Source of the DNA: Acuticoccus yangtzensis
GTDB taxonomy: Bacteria > Pseudomonadota > Alphaproteobacteria > Rhizobiales > Amorphaceae
Direction: 5' to 3'
Assembly: GCF_001927245.1 (NCBI RefSeq)
Contig: NZ_MJUX01000002.1
Coordinates: 372,001 to 436,000 of the forward strand
Length of the DNA stretch: 64,000 nucleotides
Position 1 is the stretch's first letter, and each line of letters opens with the position of its first letter. A model generated the notes under the pieces. It did not search any database, was not told the origin of the DNA, and was given only the letters and a program-made list of their open reading frames with translations. Shown here piece after piece: positions 53,632 through 61,466 of this stretch. The position numbers and the translations under genes were made by a program.

Positions 53632-53943
53632 ATGCGGCTTCACGATTTGGCGCACGCGCGGGCGGGCGACAAGGGCAACACCTCGAACATCTCGCTGATC
53701 GCCTACGACAAGGCGGACTTCGCACGGCTCGAGGCGGCGGTGACGGCGGAGCGGGTGAAGGCCCATTTCGGCGCGCTGGTGACGGGCGAGGTGGTGCGGT
53801 ATGCGCTGCCGCAACTCGGCGCGCTCAACTTCGTCATGTCGGGCGCGCTGCGCGGCGGCGTCACCCGCTCGCTGGCGCAGGACGCCCACGGCAAGTGCCT
53901 TTCGGGCGTGCTCTTGGCGATGGAGATCGACGGGGCGGGCTGA
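53632..53943 (+). CDS. AtuA C-terminal domain-like protein, 103 aa
   Basis: LHDLAHARAGDKGNTSNISLIAYDKADF...FVMSGALRGGVTRSLAQDAHGKCLSGVLLAMEI matches the AtuA-like C-terminal region that is fused in longer AtuA proteins. Located 12 bases after the AtuA core gene, so the two chains probably assemble. Function unknown. The rest of the AtuA/terpene pathway (carboxylase, CoA ligase) is not in the window. Confidence 0.85.
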   Translation: MRLHDLAHARAGDKGNTSNISLIAYDKADFARLEAAVTAERVKAHFGALVTGEVVRYALPQLGALNFVMSGALRGGVTRSLAQDAHGKCLSGVLLAMEIDGAG

Positions 53944-54058
53944 CGCGCCGCCGCCGGCTTGCGCGGGGCGCCGCCGCGCGCCCCTGAATTGAAGATGAAC
54001 AATTCTCCACTGTCGCCGTTGCCCCTCAGGACATCACTGTAATGAGGGGGGCGATAGC

Positions 54059-55741
54059 TTGATCCCGCAAGAACGATTTTGGATCTTTCCAAAAGTCGAT
54101 CGACCTGTTTTCATCACGTCGGCCGCGCTCATCGTCGGCTTCATCGTGTTCGGCGCGTTGTTCAGCGACCTTGCCAACACCGTCTTCACGACTGCTCAGG
54201 ATATCCTCGCCGGCTATCTCGGCTGGTCGCTGATCATCCTCGTCAACGCTCTGTTGATCTTCGTCGTCTTCATGGCGCTCGGCCCGTTCGGCGACATCCG
54301 CCTGGGCCGGATGGACGACGAGCCGGAATATTCGCTGTTCTCGTGGACGGCGATGCTGTTCAGCGCGGGCATCGGCATCGGCCTCGTCTACTGGGGCGTG
54401 GCCGAGCCGATGTACCACTTCTTCGCTCCACCCCACGCCACGCCGGAGACCGCGCAGGCGGCCAAGGAGGCGATGGCGATCTCCTTCATGCACTGGGGCT
54501 TCCACGCCTGGGCGATCTACGCGGTGGTGGCTCTGGCGCTCGCCTACTATCACTTCCGCAAGGGTCTGCCGCTCGCCGTCCGCTCGGCGCTCTACCCGCT
54601 GATCGGCGACCGCATCTATGGCCCGTGGGGTCAGCTCGTCGACATCCTGGCCGTGTTCGGCACCATGTTCGGCATCGTCACCTCGCTCGGCCTCGGCGCC
54701 ACGCAGGTGAATGCCGGGCTGGCGGACGTGTTCGGCATCCCCAACAACACCTTCGTGCAAATCCTCATCATCGCGGCGATCACCGCGTTCGCGACCCTCT
54801 CGGTCGTGGCGGGGCTCGACGGCGGGATCAAGCGGCTGTCCAACATCAACATCGTGCTGACGCTGGTGCTGCTCGCCTTCATGGTGATCGTCGGCCCGAC
54901 GCTGTTCATCTTCGACAGCTTCGTCGAGAGCTACGGCTATTACGTCTCCCGCCTGTTCGACCTCGGAACGTGGTCCGAGGCGTGGACGAGCGGCAACGAG
55001 GCGGGCAACTGGCAGGACAGTTGGACGATCTTCTATTGGGCGTGGTGGGTGAGCTGGGCGCCCTTCGTCGGCGTGTTCATCGCGCGGATCAGCAAGGGCC
55101 GCACGGTGCGCGAGTTCATCCTGGGCGTGATGGTGCTGCCGTGCTCGATCATGTTCTTCTGGTTCACCGCGTTCGGCGGAACGGCGATTTCGCTGTCCCT
55201 GGCAGGTGACCCCAGCCTGATCGAGGCGACCCGCGCCGACTATGCGCAGACGATGTTCGCGCTTCTCGACCGCTTCCCGCTGGCCAGCCTCACGTCAGTC
55301 TTCACCACGGTGCTGATCGTGATGTGGTTCGTCACCTCGTCCGACTCCGGCAGCTTCGTCATCGACATGCTGACGGCGGGCGGCGATCCGGATCCGCCGA
55401 CCATCCAGCGCATCTTCTGGGCGGTGTCGGAGGGGTGCGTGGCGGCGGTGCTGCTGCTGGCCGGCGGGCTCGACGCGCTGCAGGCGGCCGCGATCATCGC
55501 CGGGTTCCCGTTCGCGGTGGTGCTGGCCTTCATCGCCGTCGGACTGGTGCGGGCGCTGCGATGGGACGACCTGATGGTGCACCGCCACCGCCAGAGGTTC
55601 CGCGACGACAGCGAGGCGGAGCACAACTTCAACTCCGGCGTGCACGACGCCTATATGGCGCTGTCCAATGGAGGCGAGGCGGCAGAACCGTCAATTACCG
55701 AGCGGTTCGGCGGCGGCGACCGCAAGGAGGCCGCCGAGTAG
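54059..55741 (+). CDS. BCCT family betaine/carnitine/choline-type transporter, 560 aa
   Basis: Sodium- or proton-coupled carrier with 12 membrane helices. The BCCT signature YWAWWVSWAPFVGVFIARISKGRTVREFI is intact, with GIGLVYWGVAEP and the glycine-rich region of helix 3. The ligand may be glycine betaine or another quaternary amine, or dimethylsulfoniopropionate. TTG at 54059 is used because GAGGGG lies about 9 bases before and no ATG fits the N-terminus. No choline/betaine catabolic genes are adjacent. Confidence 0.92.
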   Translation: MIPQERFWIFPKVDRPVFITSAALIVGFIVFGALFSDLANTVFTTAQDILAGYLGWSLIILVNALLIFVVFMALGPFGDIRLGRMDDEPEYSLFSWTAMLFSAGIGIGLVYWGVAEPMYHFFAPPHATPETAQAAKEAMAISFMHWGFHAWAIYAVVALALAYYHFRKGLPLAVRSALYPLIGDRIYGPWGQLVDILAVFGTMFGIVTSLGLGATQVNAGLADVFGIPNNTFVQILIIAAITAFATLSVVAGLDGGIKRLSNINIVLTLVLLAFMVIVGPTLFIFDSFVESYGYYVSRLFDLGTWSEAWTSGNEAGNWQDSWTIFYWAWWVSWAPFVGVFIARISKGRTVREFILGVMVLPCSIMFFWFTAFGGTAISLSLAGDPSLIEATRADYAQTMFALLDRFPLASLTSVFTTVLIVMWFVTSSDSGSFVIDMLTAGGDPDPPTIQRIFWAVSEGCVAAVLLLAGGLDALQAAAIIAGFPFAVVLAFIAVGLVRALRWDDLMVHRHRQRFRDDSEAEHNFNSGVHDAYMALSNGGEAAEPSITERFGGGDRKEAAE

Positions 55742-55748
55742 GACGGCG

Positions 55749-55774
55749 AAGGGCGGGGTCATCACCCCGCCCTT
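55749..55774. terminator. Bidirectional intrinsic terminator
   Basis: AAGGGCGGGG (55749-55758) pairs perfectly with CCCCGCCCTT (55765-55774) across a six-base loop, followed by TT. It begins 8 bases after the BCCT stop and ends two bases before the sulfotransferase stop, so it serves both convergent genes. Confidence 0.8.
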
Positions 55775-55775
55775 T

Positions 55776-56606
55776 TCAATGGCCGTAGAGGTGGCCGTAG
55801 CGGGCGAAGTCGGCGGCGTAGGTCTCGCGGATCAAGGGCCGCGTGCGCTCGTTGATGAACACCTTCGAGGACGGGAACTTGCCGTTGGCGAAGGCGCCGC
55901 GCGCGATGGGCACGGTCTCGCCGTTTTCGGCGAACATCGCCGTGCGCCGCTCGGTCACCTGGTGGTGGTGGCGCGACTCGCCCAGGGCAGCCATGTCGAC
56001 GTCCTTGATCCCGTCCTGACCGCTGAGGGCGCCGACCCAATCGGCGAACTTCTCGATCGGGATGACCTCCTGCACAAAGTCCTCTTCCCCGGCGACGAAC
56101 TGGGGCGAGATGTGCTGGTTGATCGAGTGCGGCTCCTTGGCCTCGGCCTCCTTCACCATTTCCAGGTGGTCGATGAAGGAGAGACCCGGCTCGGTGGGCT
56201 TGCCGTGCGCCTCCAGCCAGGCGTTCACGAGGCCCCAATGATCCTGCGTCCAGTGGTGGCGGCGCTCGAGGATGGCGCCGCGCTCGGCGAGGACGAGGAA
56301 GGAGGACGGGGCACGGGCCATCGGATCGCGCACGACCTTGATGACCTTGTGCGTTCCGGCCTTCAGCGCGTCGGCGAGTTCACGGCGGTAGAACTTGCGC
56401 TTCTTGAAGACCTGGCCCTCATAGTCGTGGATCCAGTTCGAGTAGGCGAGCGCCTCGTCGAGCAGGCCGAGCTGGGCGAAGAACCACTTGACGACCGTGG
56501 TGCAGCCCGACTTCTGGCTCCAGAAAATGATGTAGGGGAAGGACGGGTCGTAGAGCGGCGGACGGATCCTGACACAGTCCGGCAGTTTGGAAGGCCTGAA
56601 GAGCAT
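55776..56606 (-). CDS. Sulfotransferase-like protein, 276 aa
   Basis: IIFWSQKSGCTTVVKWFF matches the 5'-phosphosulfate loop of PAPS-dependent sulfotransferases, and KVVRDPMARAPSSFLVL the 3'-phosphate loop (RDPxxRxxSxF). It may sulfate a carbohydrate or lipid at the membrane. Start is uncertain: ATG 56606 gives MLFRPSKLPD, and the open frame continues to an ATG at 56690; neither has a strong Shine-Dalgarno. No other sulfation genes are near. Confidence 0.75.
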   Translation of the reverse strand: MLFRPSKLPDCVRIRPPLYDPSFPYIIFWSQKSGCTTVVKWFFAQLGLLDEALAYSNWIHDYEGQVFKKRKFYRRELADALKAGTHKVIKVVRDPMARAPSSFLVLAERGAILERRHHWTQDHWGLVNAWLEAHGKPTEPGLSFIDHLEMVKEAEAKEPHSINQHISPQFVAGEEDFVQEVIPIEKFADWVGALSGQDGIKDVDMAALGESRHHHQVTERRTAMFAENGETVPIARGAFANGKFPSSKVFINERTRPLIRETYAADFARYGHLYGH

Positions 56607-56733
56607 GTACCCACTGACTTTGACGCGCTGACTTGTGTAGTGCGATGGCTGACGCACATTGTCTCTGCCGGGGTTTGGCCGCAACTGCATTGCGGCGCAA
56701 GTGCCCCGGTCATTAAACGTGGCTTGACTGCTG

Positions 56734-57264
56734 GTGACCCTGTTCGACCCTCTGATCGCCCTGGCCCGCGTGGATGCGCTCGTCGGGATCCCCTTCGCCG
56801 CCGCTATTGCGGGGATTGCCCTTTATCGCCGCAAGCGTCCGTTGACGTTCGCGCGGCTGGTGGAGGTCGGCCTTCCCGCGGTGCTCCTCGTGATGATGGC
56901 GATCAGATATGCGCTGATGGCCCCCTTCGTCGCGGCCTTTCCGGAGCGCATTCTGGGGACGGGGGACATCGGCGGGGTCGGTCTGGCGGGGCTGTTCGTG
57001 GCGACGTCGGTGATCGGCTTCCTGTCGTGGAACGGCGGGGTCTACCGCAAGCTGGGGGCGACCCTGGTTCTCTTGGGGCTGGCCGTGGGCGATCTTGTGC
57101 TGACCCTGACCGCGTTCGAGCCGCCGCTGGCGACATGGATCGACGCCTATGCGGGGCTTGCCGTGGCGGTGTTCGCGGTGATGCTAGGGGTGCACAACTG
57201 GGCCCACCGTTCGGCGACGCCCTCGCCGCTCGGCGGAGCGCAGCAGCCGCCGCTGGATTATTGA
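56734..57264 (+). CDS. Hypothetical membrane protein, 176 aa
   Basis: Five probable membrane helices (about residues 15-32, 43-66, 75-97, 104-123, 135-155) and a polar C-terminal tail. No family recognised. GTG at 56734 is the start; it diverges from the sulfotransferase gene. Followed by an intrinsic terminator at 57314-57343. Confidence 0.6.
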   Translation: MTLFDPLIALARVDALVGIPFAAAIAGIALYRRKRPLTFARLVEVGLPAVLLVMMAIRYALMAPFVAAFPERILGTGDIGGVGLAGLFVATSVIGFLSWNGGVYRKLGATLVLLGLAVGDLVLTLTAFEPPLATWIDAYAGLAVAVFAVMLGVHNWAHRSATPSPLGGAQQPPLDY

Positions 57265-57313
57265 CCGGGCGCCCTCGCCCCGTTGCGGAGCGGGGCGCGA
57301 TGCCGGATGAGAA

Positions 57314-57343
57314 AAAGGCCGGCCCCTTTCGGAGCCGGCCTTT
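57314..57343. terminator. Bidirectional intrinsic terminator
   Basis: AAAGGCCGGC (57314-57323) and GCCGGCCTTT (57334-57343) form a perfect 10-bp stem. Read leftward the A-run 57312-57316 becomes a T-run, suited to the DUF1150 gene that ends at 57351; read rightward it serves the membrane-protein gene. Confidence 0.8.
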
Positions 57344-57350
57344 GTGATCT

Positions 57351-57614
57351 CTAGTGAACGCTCACCGTGGTGAGGTTGTTTTCTGCGGCGTTGGCCAGGA
57401 TCGCCTGGGGCGTGTCGGCCAGGACGATCGGTGTCCCGTCGGCCGAGAGGAGGGCCCAGAGGCGTTGTCCCGGCTCCATCGAGGGAGCTTGGGGGAACAG
57501 TTCATTCACTTCCTCGGAGAGGAAAGTGCGGACGTAGGCGACGTGTCCGGTTCCGAGCGAGGCCAGCGTCTGCGGGCTGATGTCGCGCTTTTCGGTCTCG
57601 TATGTCTCACGCAT
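57351..57614 (-). CDS. DUF1150 family protein, 87 aa
   Basis: Small alphaproteobacterial protein: TLASLGTGHVAYVRTFLSEEVNELFPQAP and LWALLSADGTPIVLADTPQAILANAAENNL are the DUF1150 core. ATG 57614 is chosen because AGGAG ends about 8 bases before; a TTG at 57623 is in frame. It follows the small heat-shock gene with overlap of its signal region, a conserved pairing in Hyphomicrobiales. Function unknown. Confidence 0.9.
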   Translation of the reverse strand: MRETYETEKRDISPQTLASLGTGHVAYVRTFLSEEVNELFPQAPSMEPGQRLWALLSADGTPIVLADTPQAILANAAENNLTTVSVH

Positions 57615-57619
57615 CGTAC

Positions 57620-58069
57620 TCAACTCCTGGGTTCCAGTGCCTGGTCCTGGGCACTGATTTCGATCGTCCGAACGGTCCGCTCAGGCTCCGGCCGCACCAG
57701 GTCGATGGCGAGAAGGCCATCGGCAAGCGCCGCGCTCAGGATCTCGATCCCCTCAGCCAGTACGAACGCCCGCTGGAACTGGCGGGCTGCAATCCCCCGG
57801 TGGAGGAAGTGACGTTCCCGGTCCGCTTCCGGCGACTGGGCTCCGCGGATGACGAGCTGGTTGTCCTCGACTGTCACCGAGAGCTGATCGCGCGAGAAGC
57901 CGGCCACGGCCAGCGTAATGCGCAGGAAGTCGCCCTTCGGCCCTTTGATCCGCTCGATGTTGTAGGGCGGATAGCCGTCGCTTCCACTTTTGGTCACGCG
58001 GTCGAGAACGCGCTCTATATCTTCGAAGCCCAGGAGAAGCGGGCTTGATAAGGGTGTCATACGGGTCAT
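57620..58069 (-). CDS. Small heat-shock protein, Hsp20/IbpA family, 149 aa
   Basis: Alpha-crystallin domain at about residues 35-130: YPPYNIERIKGPKGDFLRITLAVAGFSRDQLSVTVEDNQLVIRGAQ and LHRGIAARQFQRAFVLAEGIEI. It should bind unfolding proteins and hold them for DnaK/ClpB. ATG 58069 has AGGA 7 bases before. That Shine-Dalgarno is masked by a predicted ROSE-like hairpin (58074-58095), and a sigma-32-like promoter is visible upstream, so expression is probably heat-controlled at two levels. Forms an operon with DUF1150. Confidence 0.93.
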   Translation of the reverse strand: MTRMTPLSSPLLLGFEDIERVLDRVTKSGSDGYPPYNIERIKGPKGDFLRITLAVAGFSRDQLSVTVEDNQLVIRGAQSPEADRERHFLHRGIAARQFQRAFVLAEGIEILSAALADGLLAIDLVRPEPERTVRTIEISAQDQALEPRS

Positions 58070-58073
58070 CCAT

Positions 58074-58123
58074 CAGTCCTTGTACCAAGCGACCGGGGAG
58101 GGGCCCGGACGCGGCGCCCCTCC
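58074..58123 (-). ncRNA. ROSE-like RNA thermometer in the hsp20 leader
   Basis: In the leftward transcript, CGGUCGCU (from 58095 to 58088) pairs with AGGACUG (58080 to 58074), hiding the Shine-Dalgarno AGGA. The UCGCU element opposite AGGA, with an unpaired G, is the UYGCU hallmark of ROSE elements that control small heat-shock genes in rhizobia. A second, 5' hairpin has a perfect 8-bp stem (58097-58104 with 58116-58123), also as in ROSE leaders. Inferred from folding by hand. Confidence 0.7.
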
Positions 58124-58130
58124 AGGGTTG

Positions 58131-58160
58131 ATATTTGGTCCTTCCGCCGCTTCACGCAAG
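58131..58160 (-). promoter_or_regulatory. Candidate RpoH (sigma-32) promoter for hsp20
   Basis: Leftward, CTTG (58160-58157) is followed after 18 bases by CCAAATAT (58138-58131), roughly matching CTTG-N17-CYTATNT of alphaproteobacterial RpoH promoters. It would start the transcript just before the ROSE-like leader. Confidence 0.4.
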
Positions 58161-58356
58161 ACAGCATTGGGTGACCCCCTCGTCATATCGCAGCCCCGCG
58201 AGGGCGATTGACGCGGCCGGTGAGCCGGCGTAGGGAGGCGGGGCAGGCTCATGGCGGGCGGCTGCGGGGCAGATTCATTGCGATCAGCCCTCGACAAAGC
58301 CGTTCGGAGTCACTATTCACGCCGTCTGGCAATCCTTCGGGCGAAATGACTTTCAG
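58161..58356. other. Gap between hsp20 and rplS, no gene seen
   Basis: With the leader elements described separately, 58070-58391 is 322 bases without a convincing coding frame. An antisense-like frame overlapping hsp20 has no homology. The usual rpsP-rimM-trmD genes upstream of rplS are absent, so rplS must have its own promoter here. Confidence 0.4.
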
Positions 58357-58376
58357 CGCGCCGCATGCGCGGCGCG
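58357..58376 (+). promoter_or_regulatory. Perfect hairpin in the rplS leader
   Basis: CGCGCCGC (58357-58364) pairs with GCGGCGCG (58369-58376) around a four-base loop, 15 bases before the rplS start. It could be an autoregulatory leader bound by L19 or an attenuator. No T-run follows, so a plain terminator is unlikely. Confidence 0.45.
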
Positions 58377-58391
58377 ACGGGACACGACGAC

Positions 58392-58769
58392 ATGAACATC
58401 ATCGACGAGCTCAATCGTGAGCAGATGGCGGCGATCGAGGAAAAGCGGAAGCTTCCTCCTTTTCAGGCCGGCGACACCGTGCGCGTCAATGTGCGCGTGA
58501 CGGAAGGGACCCGCACCCGCGTGCAGGCCTATGAGGGCGTGTGCATCGCCCGCTCCGGCGCCGGGCTGAACGAGAGCTTCACCGTCCGCAAACTCTCCTA
58601 TGGCGAAGGCGTCGAGCGCGTCTTCCCGGTCTACTCGCCGATGGTCGAGTCGGTCGACGTGGTGCGCCGCGGTAAGGTCCGCCGCGCGAAGCTCTACTAC
58701 CTGCGTGGCCGCACCGGTAAGGCCGCCCGCATCGTCGAGCGCAAAGAGAAGCGCGCCGCGACCGCGTAA
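58392..58769 (+). CDS. rplS: 50S ribosomal protein L19, 125 aa
   Basis: [83 protein letters not shown] is clear L19, located at the 30S-50S interface. ATG 58392 gives the canonical N-terminus; the frame is open nine codons further. Usually the last gene of rpsP-rimM-trmD-rplS; here it is detached from them. Confidence 0.98.
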   Translation: MNIIDELNREQMAAIEEKRKLPPFQAGDTVRVNVRVTEGTRTRVQAYEGVCIARSGAGLNESFTVRKLSYGEGVERVFPVYSPMVESVDVVRRGKVRRAKLYYLRGRTGKAARIVERKEKRAATA

Positions 58770-58783
58770 GGCTCCGGCGACCG

Positions 58784-59671
58784 GTGGTGCGTCGCGACTT
58801 TCCAAAAGCGCCGGCACCGCGCCATCGAACGAGTACGACCCGCAAGAGCCGCCGCTCACCCGGCGGCTTTCTGCTTCCTCTCGGCATCATGGTCGCCGCC
58901 GTACTCTTGTGCGGCGGCCTTTTGGCGTTTGTGATGCGCTCGCTGGAGGATCTTCCCGGCCGGACCGCCCTGGAGAATGCCTCCGCCGCCGCCACCAGTC
59001 CCGGCGCGTCACGCGGCCCGGTGGTGATCGGATCGCCTCCCGCAGCCCCGGCCCCTTCCAGAGCGGCACCGTCGGCCGGCGCGGCCCGCGGGACAGCGCC
59101 CAGCGGCAGCGCCGGCGCGGCCGGATCCGGCCAAGGCGAGGGCGTGCGCTATGTCGAAGGGGCGGGCATCGCCGCCGCACGGCCGACGGGTCCGCTGGTG
59201 CGGGCCGAGTCGCAGGCGCCAGAGCCGCCGCCCGCGGAGGAGCCGACATTCGCCACCACCGCCGAACAGGCGGGCGAGCGGCCGAACCAGTATAAGCTCG
59301 TGATCATCCAGAGCGCCGGTGAGATCGACGTGCGCGAGCATATGATCCGCCTCGCCCACATCGAGGCACCGGGGGCGGACGAAGTCTGCACCGCCGAGGC
59401 GGGGCGCCAGTGGCCGTGCGGCGCAAGGGCCCGCACCGCGCTGCGCCGCCTGGTCCGCCGCCGCGCGATAAACTGCTTCGAGGACACCGAGAACGCGGTC
59501 CCCGGCGCACCGCTGCCGGCGGATTGCGAGGTCGCGGGGATCAACCTGTCCGAATGGCTGGTCGAATATGGCTGGGCGCGCCCGGCCGCCGACGCGCCGC
59601 GGAAATTCGAGCAGCTCTACAACATGGCGCAGGTGAATAAGCGCGGCCTGTTCCAGCCCAACGGCCGCTGA
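58784..59671 (+). CDS. Membrane-anchored staphylococcal-nuclease-like protein, 295 aa
   Basis: N-terminal membrane helix (GFLLPLGIMVAAVLLCGGLLAFVM, about residues 28-51), then about 110 residues of Ala/Pro/Ser-rich linker, then an SNase-fold domain (about 168-295) with IRLAHIEAPGADEVC and NLSEWLVEYGWARP. The Arg of IRLAHIEAP fits nuclease Arg35; the full catalytic Arg/Glu set is not certain, so it may bind rather than cut nucleic acid. Four Cys suggest disulfides. GTG 58784 or 58787, 14-17 bases after rplS. Confidence 0.75.
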   Translation: MVRRDFPKAPAPRHRTSTTRKSRRSPGGFLLPLGIMVAAVLLCGGLLAFVMRSLEDLPGRTALENASAAATSPGASRGPVVIGSPPAAPAPSRAAPSAGAARGTAPSGSAGAAGSGQGEGVRYVEGAGIAAARPTGPLVRAESQAPEPPPAEEPTFATTAEQAGERPNQYKLVIIQSAGEIDVREHMIRLAHIEAPGADEVCTAEAGRQWPCGARARTALRRLVRRRAINCFEDTENAVPGAPLPADCEVAGINLSEWLVEYGWARPAADAPRKFEQLYNMAQVNKRGLFQPNGR

Positions 59672-59795
59672 GGCAACCGCTGGGGGCACCGCCCCCTTGC
59701 CCTTGCTCGAAGCCACTCACTTCCGGGTGTCGGGTCCCCTCCCCTGCCGTTGCGCCGCCTCCGCTGGAGGGCGGCCCGTGGCGGCGCCCGCGCCG

Positions 59796-60662
59796 TCAGC
59801 CGCGGACGGGCTCGGGATCGCGCAGGAAGGTGGCACCGCTGAGGACGCCGGTCCAGTCCACCTCATAGGGGCCGGTCATGACGATCTGCCCGGCGGCCAG
59901 CGTGATGGTCAGCGGCCCGCCCGGAAGCTCCACCACCACCTCGGAGGCGAGACGCCCGAGATGATGCCCCACGGCGGCGATCGCGCAGGCGGCGGTGCCA
60001 CAGGCGCGCGTCGGCCCGACGCCGCGCTCGTGCACCAGCGCGCGGACCCGGTCCGGCGCCTCGATTTCAACAAATGAGATATTCGCGCGGGCGGGGAAGG
60101 CCGGGTGGCATTCCAGCATAGGCCCCACCTTCGCCAGCGGCACCGCCTCCAGCGACGGCACGAAGAAGACCGCATGGGGGTTGCCGACATTGACGCAGGC
60201 GGCCGGGCCGAGCGCGGCGAGCTCGGGTTCCGCGAAGGTCAGCGCCTGCGCATCACCGCCGGCGGCCTTCTCCGGCGCCAACGGGATGTCGGCGGCGGCG
60301 AAGCGCGGGCGGCCCATGTCGACGGAGATGCGCCCGCCGCTCGCCCGCCAGGCGCGCATCGTCCCGCCCTTGGAGGCGATCAGCACCTCCGGCGCGTCCT
60401 TCTCGTCCAGCAGGATGGCGGCGACGCAGCGCGCGGCGTTGCCACAGGATTCCACCTCGCTCCCGTCCGCGTTGATGATGCGCATCAGCGCGTCCTCGCC
60501 GGCGGGCGGCGGGGCGATGATGATGAACTGGTCGAACCCCACCCCCGACGCACGGTCGCCGAGGGCGCGCACGTCCGCCGTGGCGGGCTCGAACGCCCGA
60601 TCGCGCGCGTCGACGACGATGAAGTCGTTGCCGAGGCCGTTCATCTTGCGGAAGGGTGTCAT
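59796..60662 (-). CDS. dapF: Diaminopimelate epimerase, 288 aa
   Basis: Converts LL- to meso-diaminopimelate for lysine and peptidoglycan. Two catalytic Cys are seen: ESCGNAARC and GPTRACGTAACA; FRKMNGLGNDFIVVD and GVGFDQ are the N-terminal motifs. Length is normal. ATG 60662 (MTPFRKMNG) is used; another ATG at 60677 and open frame beyond add no homology. Starts 26 bases after the end of the L,D-transpeptidase gene, so both cell-wall genes probably share a transcript. Confidence 0.95.
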   Translation of the reverse strand: MTPFRKMNGLGNDFIVVDARDRAFEPATADVRALGDRASGVGFDQFIIIAPPPAGEDALMRIINADGSEVESCGNAARCVAAILLDEKDAPEVLIASKGGTMRAWRASGGRISVDMGRPRFAAADIPLAPEKAAGGDAQALTFAEPELAALGPAACVNVGNPHAVFFVPSLEAVPLAKVGPMLECHPAFPARANISFVEIEAPDRVRALVHERGVGPTRACGTAACAIAAVGHHLGRLASEVVVELPGGPLTITLAAGQIVMTGPYEVDWTGVLSGATFLRDPEPVRG

Positions 60663-60688
60663 CACGAAAGGGCTCATCGAAAAAGGGC

Positions 60689-61336
60689 TCAGCGGTGCCG
60701 GACGCGGGGCGGACGGCCGCGCGCCCCGGCGGCGGGGCGTTGCGGCACACCGATCAGATAGGGACCCAGCGGCACCATTGCGCGGTGCCACGCCGCGGCG
60801 GGGAATGCAAGGCAGCCCTCCGTCGGCGTCATCGCCGGGCGGGCGATGTGGAGGAAAATGGCCGAGCCTCCCCGCTGCACCCGCGGGCTCTGGTTGTGGT
60901 CGGTGATGACGACGACGTCGTAGAGCGCGTCGCCCCGCGCCAGCGCCTCGTGCGACATGGAGGCCGGGCGCTTCACATAGCGGTTATAGAGGCCGTGGCC
61001 GGGCGCGTCGCACCACCCGTCGGCCGCCCGCACCGGCCGCCAGGGAAGCGGCAGTGGCGGCCGCGCCGGGACTGCCGGGCGGCCGCGGACGAGCGCCGCG
61101 CGGGGCACCATGCGGCAGCGCGGGGTCGCCCCGTCGCCCTCGCGCTTGAAGGTGGCGACGGCGGAGCGGCCCATCGCGGCTCTGATCGTGCGCCCGGCTG
61201 CGGTGACGAGGACTTCGGCCGGGTGTCCGGGGCGCGGCATCACCAGCGCGGGGCGTCGCGGCCAGCCGGTGCGGCGGCCGCCCGTTGCCACGGCGCGCCG
61301 CGCCAGACCTGGAACCGGCGCGAAACGATCACACAT
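60689..61336 (-). CDS. L,D-transpeptidase (YkuD-type) catalytic protein, 215 aa
   Basis: YkuD-fold peptidoglycan cross-linking enzyme: GGSAIFLHIARPAMTPTEGCLAFP holds the catalytic His and Cys (TEGC). About 40 basic residues precede the domain, with no obvious signal peptide, so a start further downstream or an unusual export route is possible. ATG 61336, with GTG 61339 the alternative. Directly upstream of dapF, linking precursor supply and cross-linking. Confidence 0.82.
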   Translation of the reverse strand: MCDRFAPVPGLARRAVATGGRRTGWPRRPALVMPRPGHPAEVLVTAAGRTIRAAMGRSAVATFKREGDGATPRCRMVPRAALVRGRPAVPARPPLPLPWRPVRAADGWCDAPGHGLYNRYVKRPASMSHEALARGDALYDVVVITDHNQSPRVQRGGSAIFLHIARPAMTPTEGCLAFPAAAWHRAMVPLGPYLIGVPQRPAAGARGRPPRVRHR

Positions 61337-61466
61337 CACGCAAGGTCACGGCGCAGCAGAGATGGAAAATCCCCGTTTGCTGGGGCAAGATTCGTGATGG
61401 GTGACACATACGGGCCCTCGTTCAACGCGTACTTTAGGGACCGCAACACCAACTTGGGAGGGCGAG

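Noticed and set aside
57753-58088. Alternative leftward frame overlapping hsp20, starting at an upstream ATG
   Set aside because: Codes an Arg/Pro-rich sequence without homology, whereas the hsp20 frame shows a full alpha-crystallin domain.
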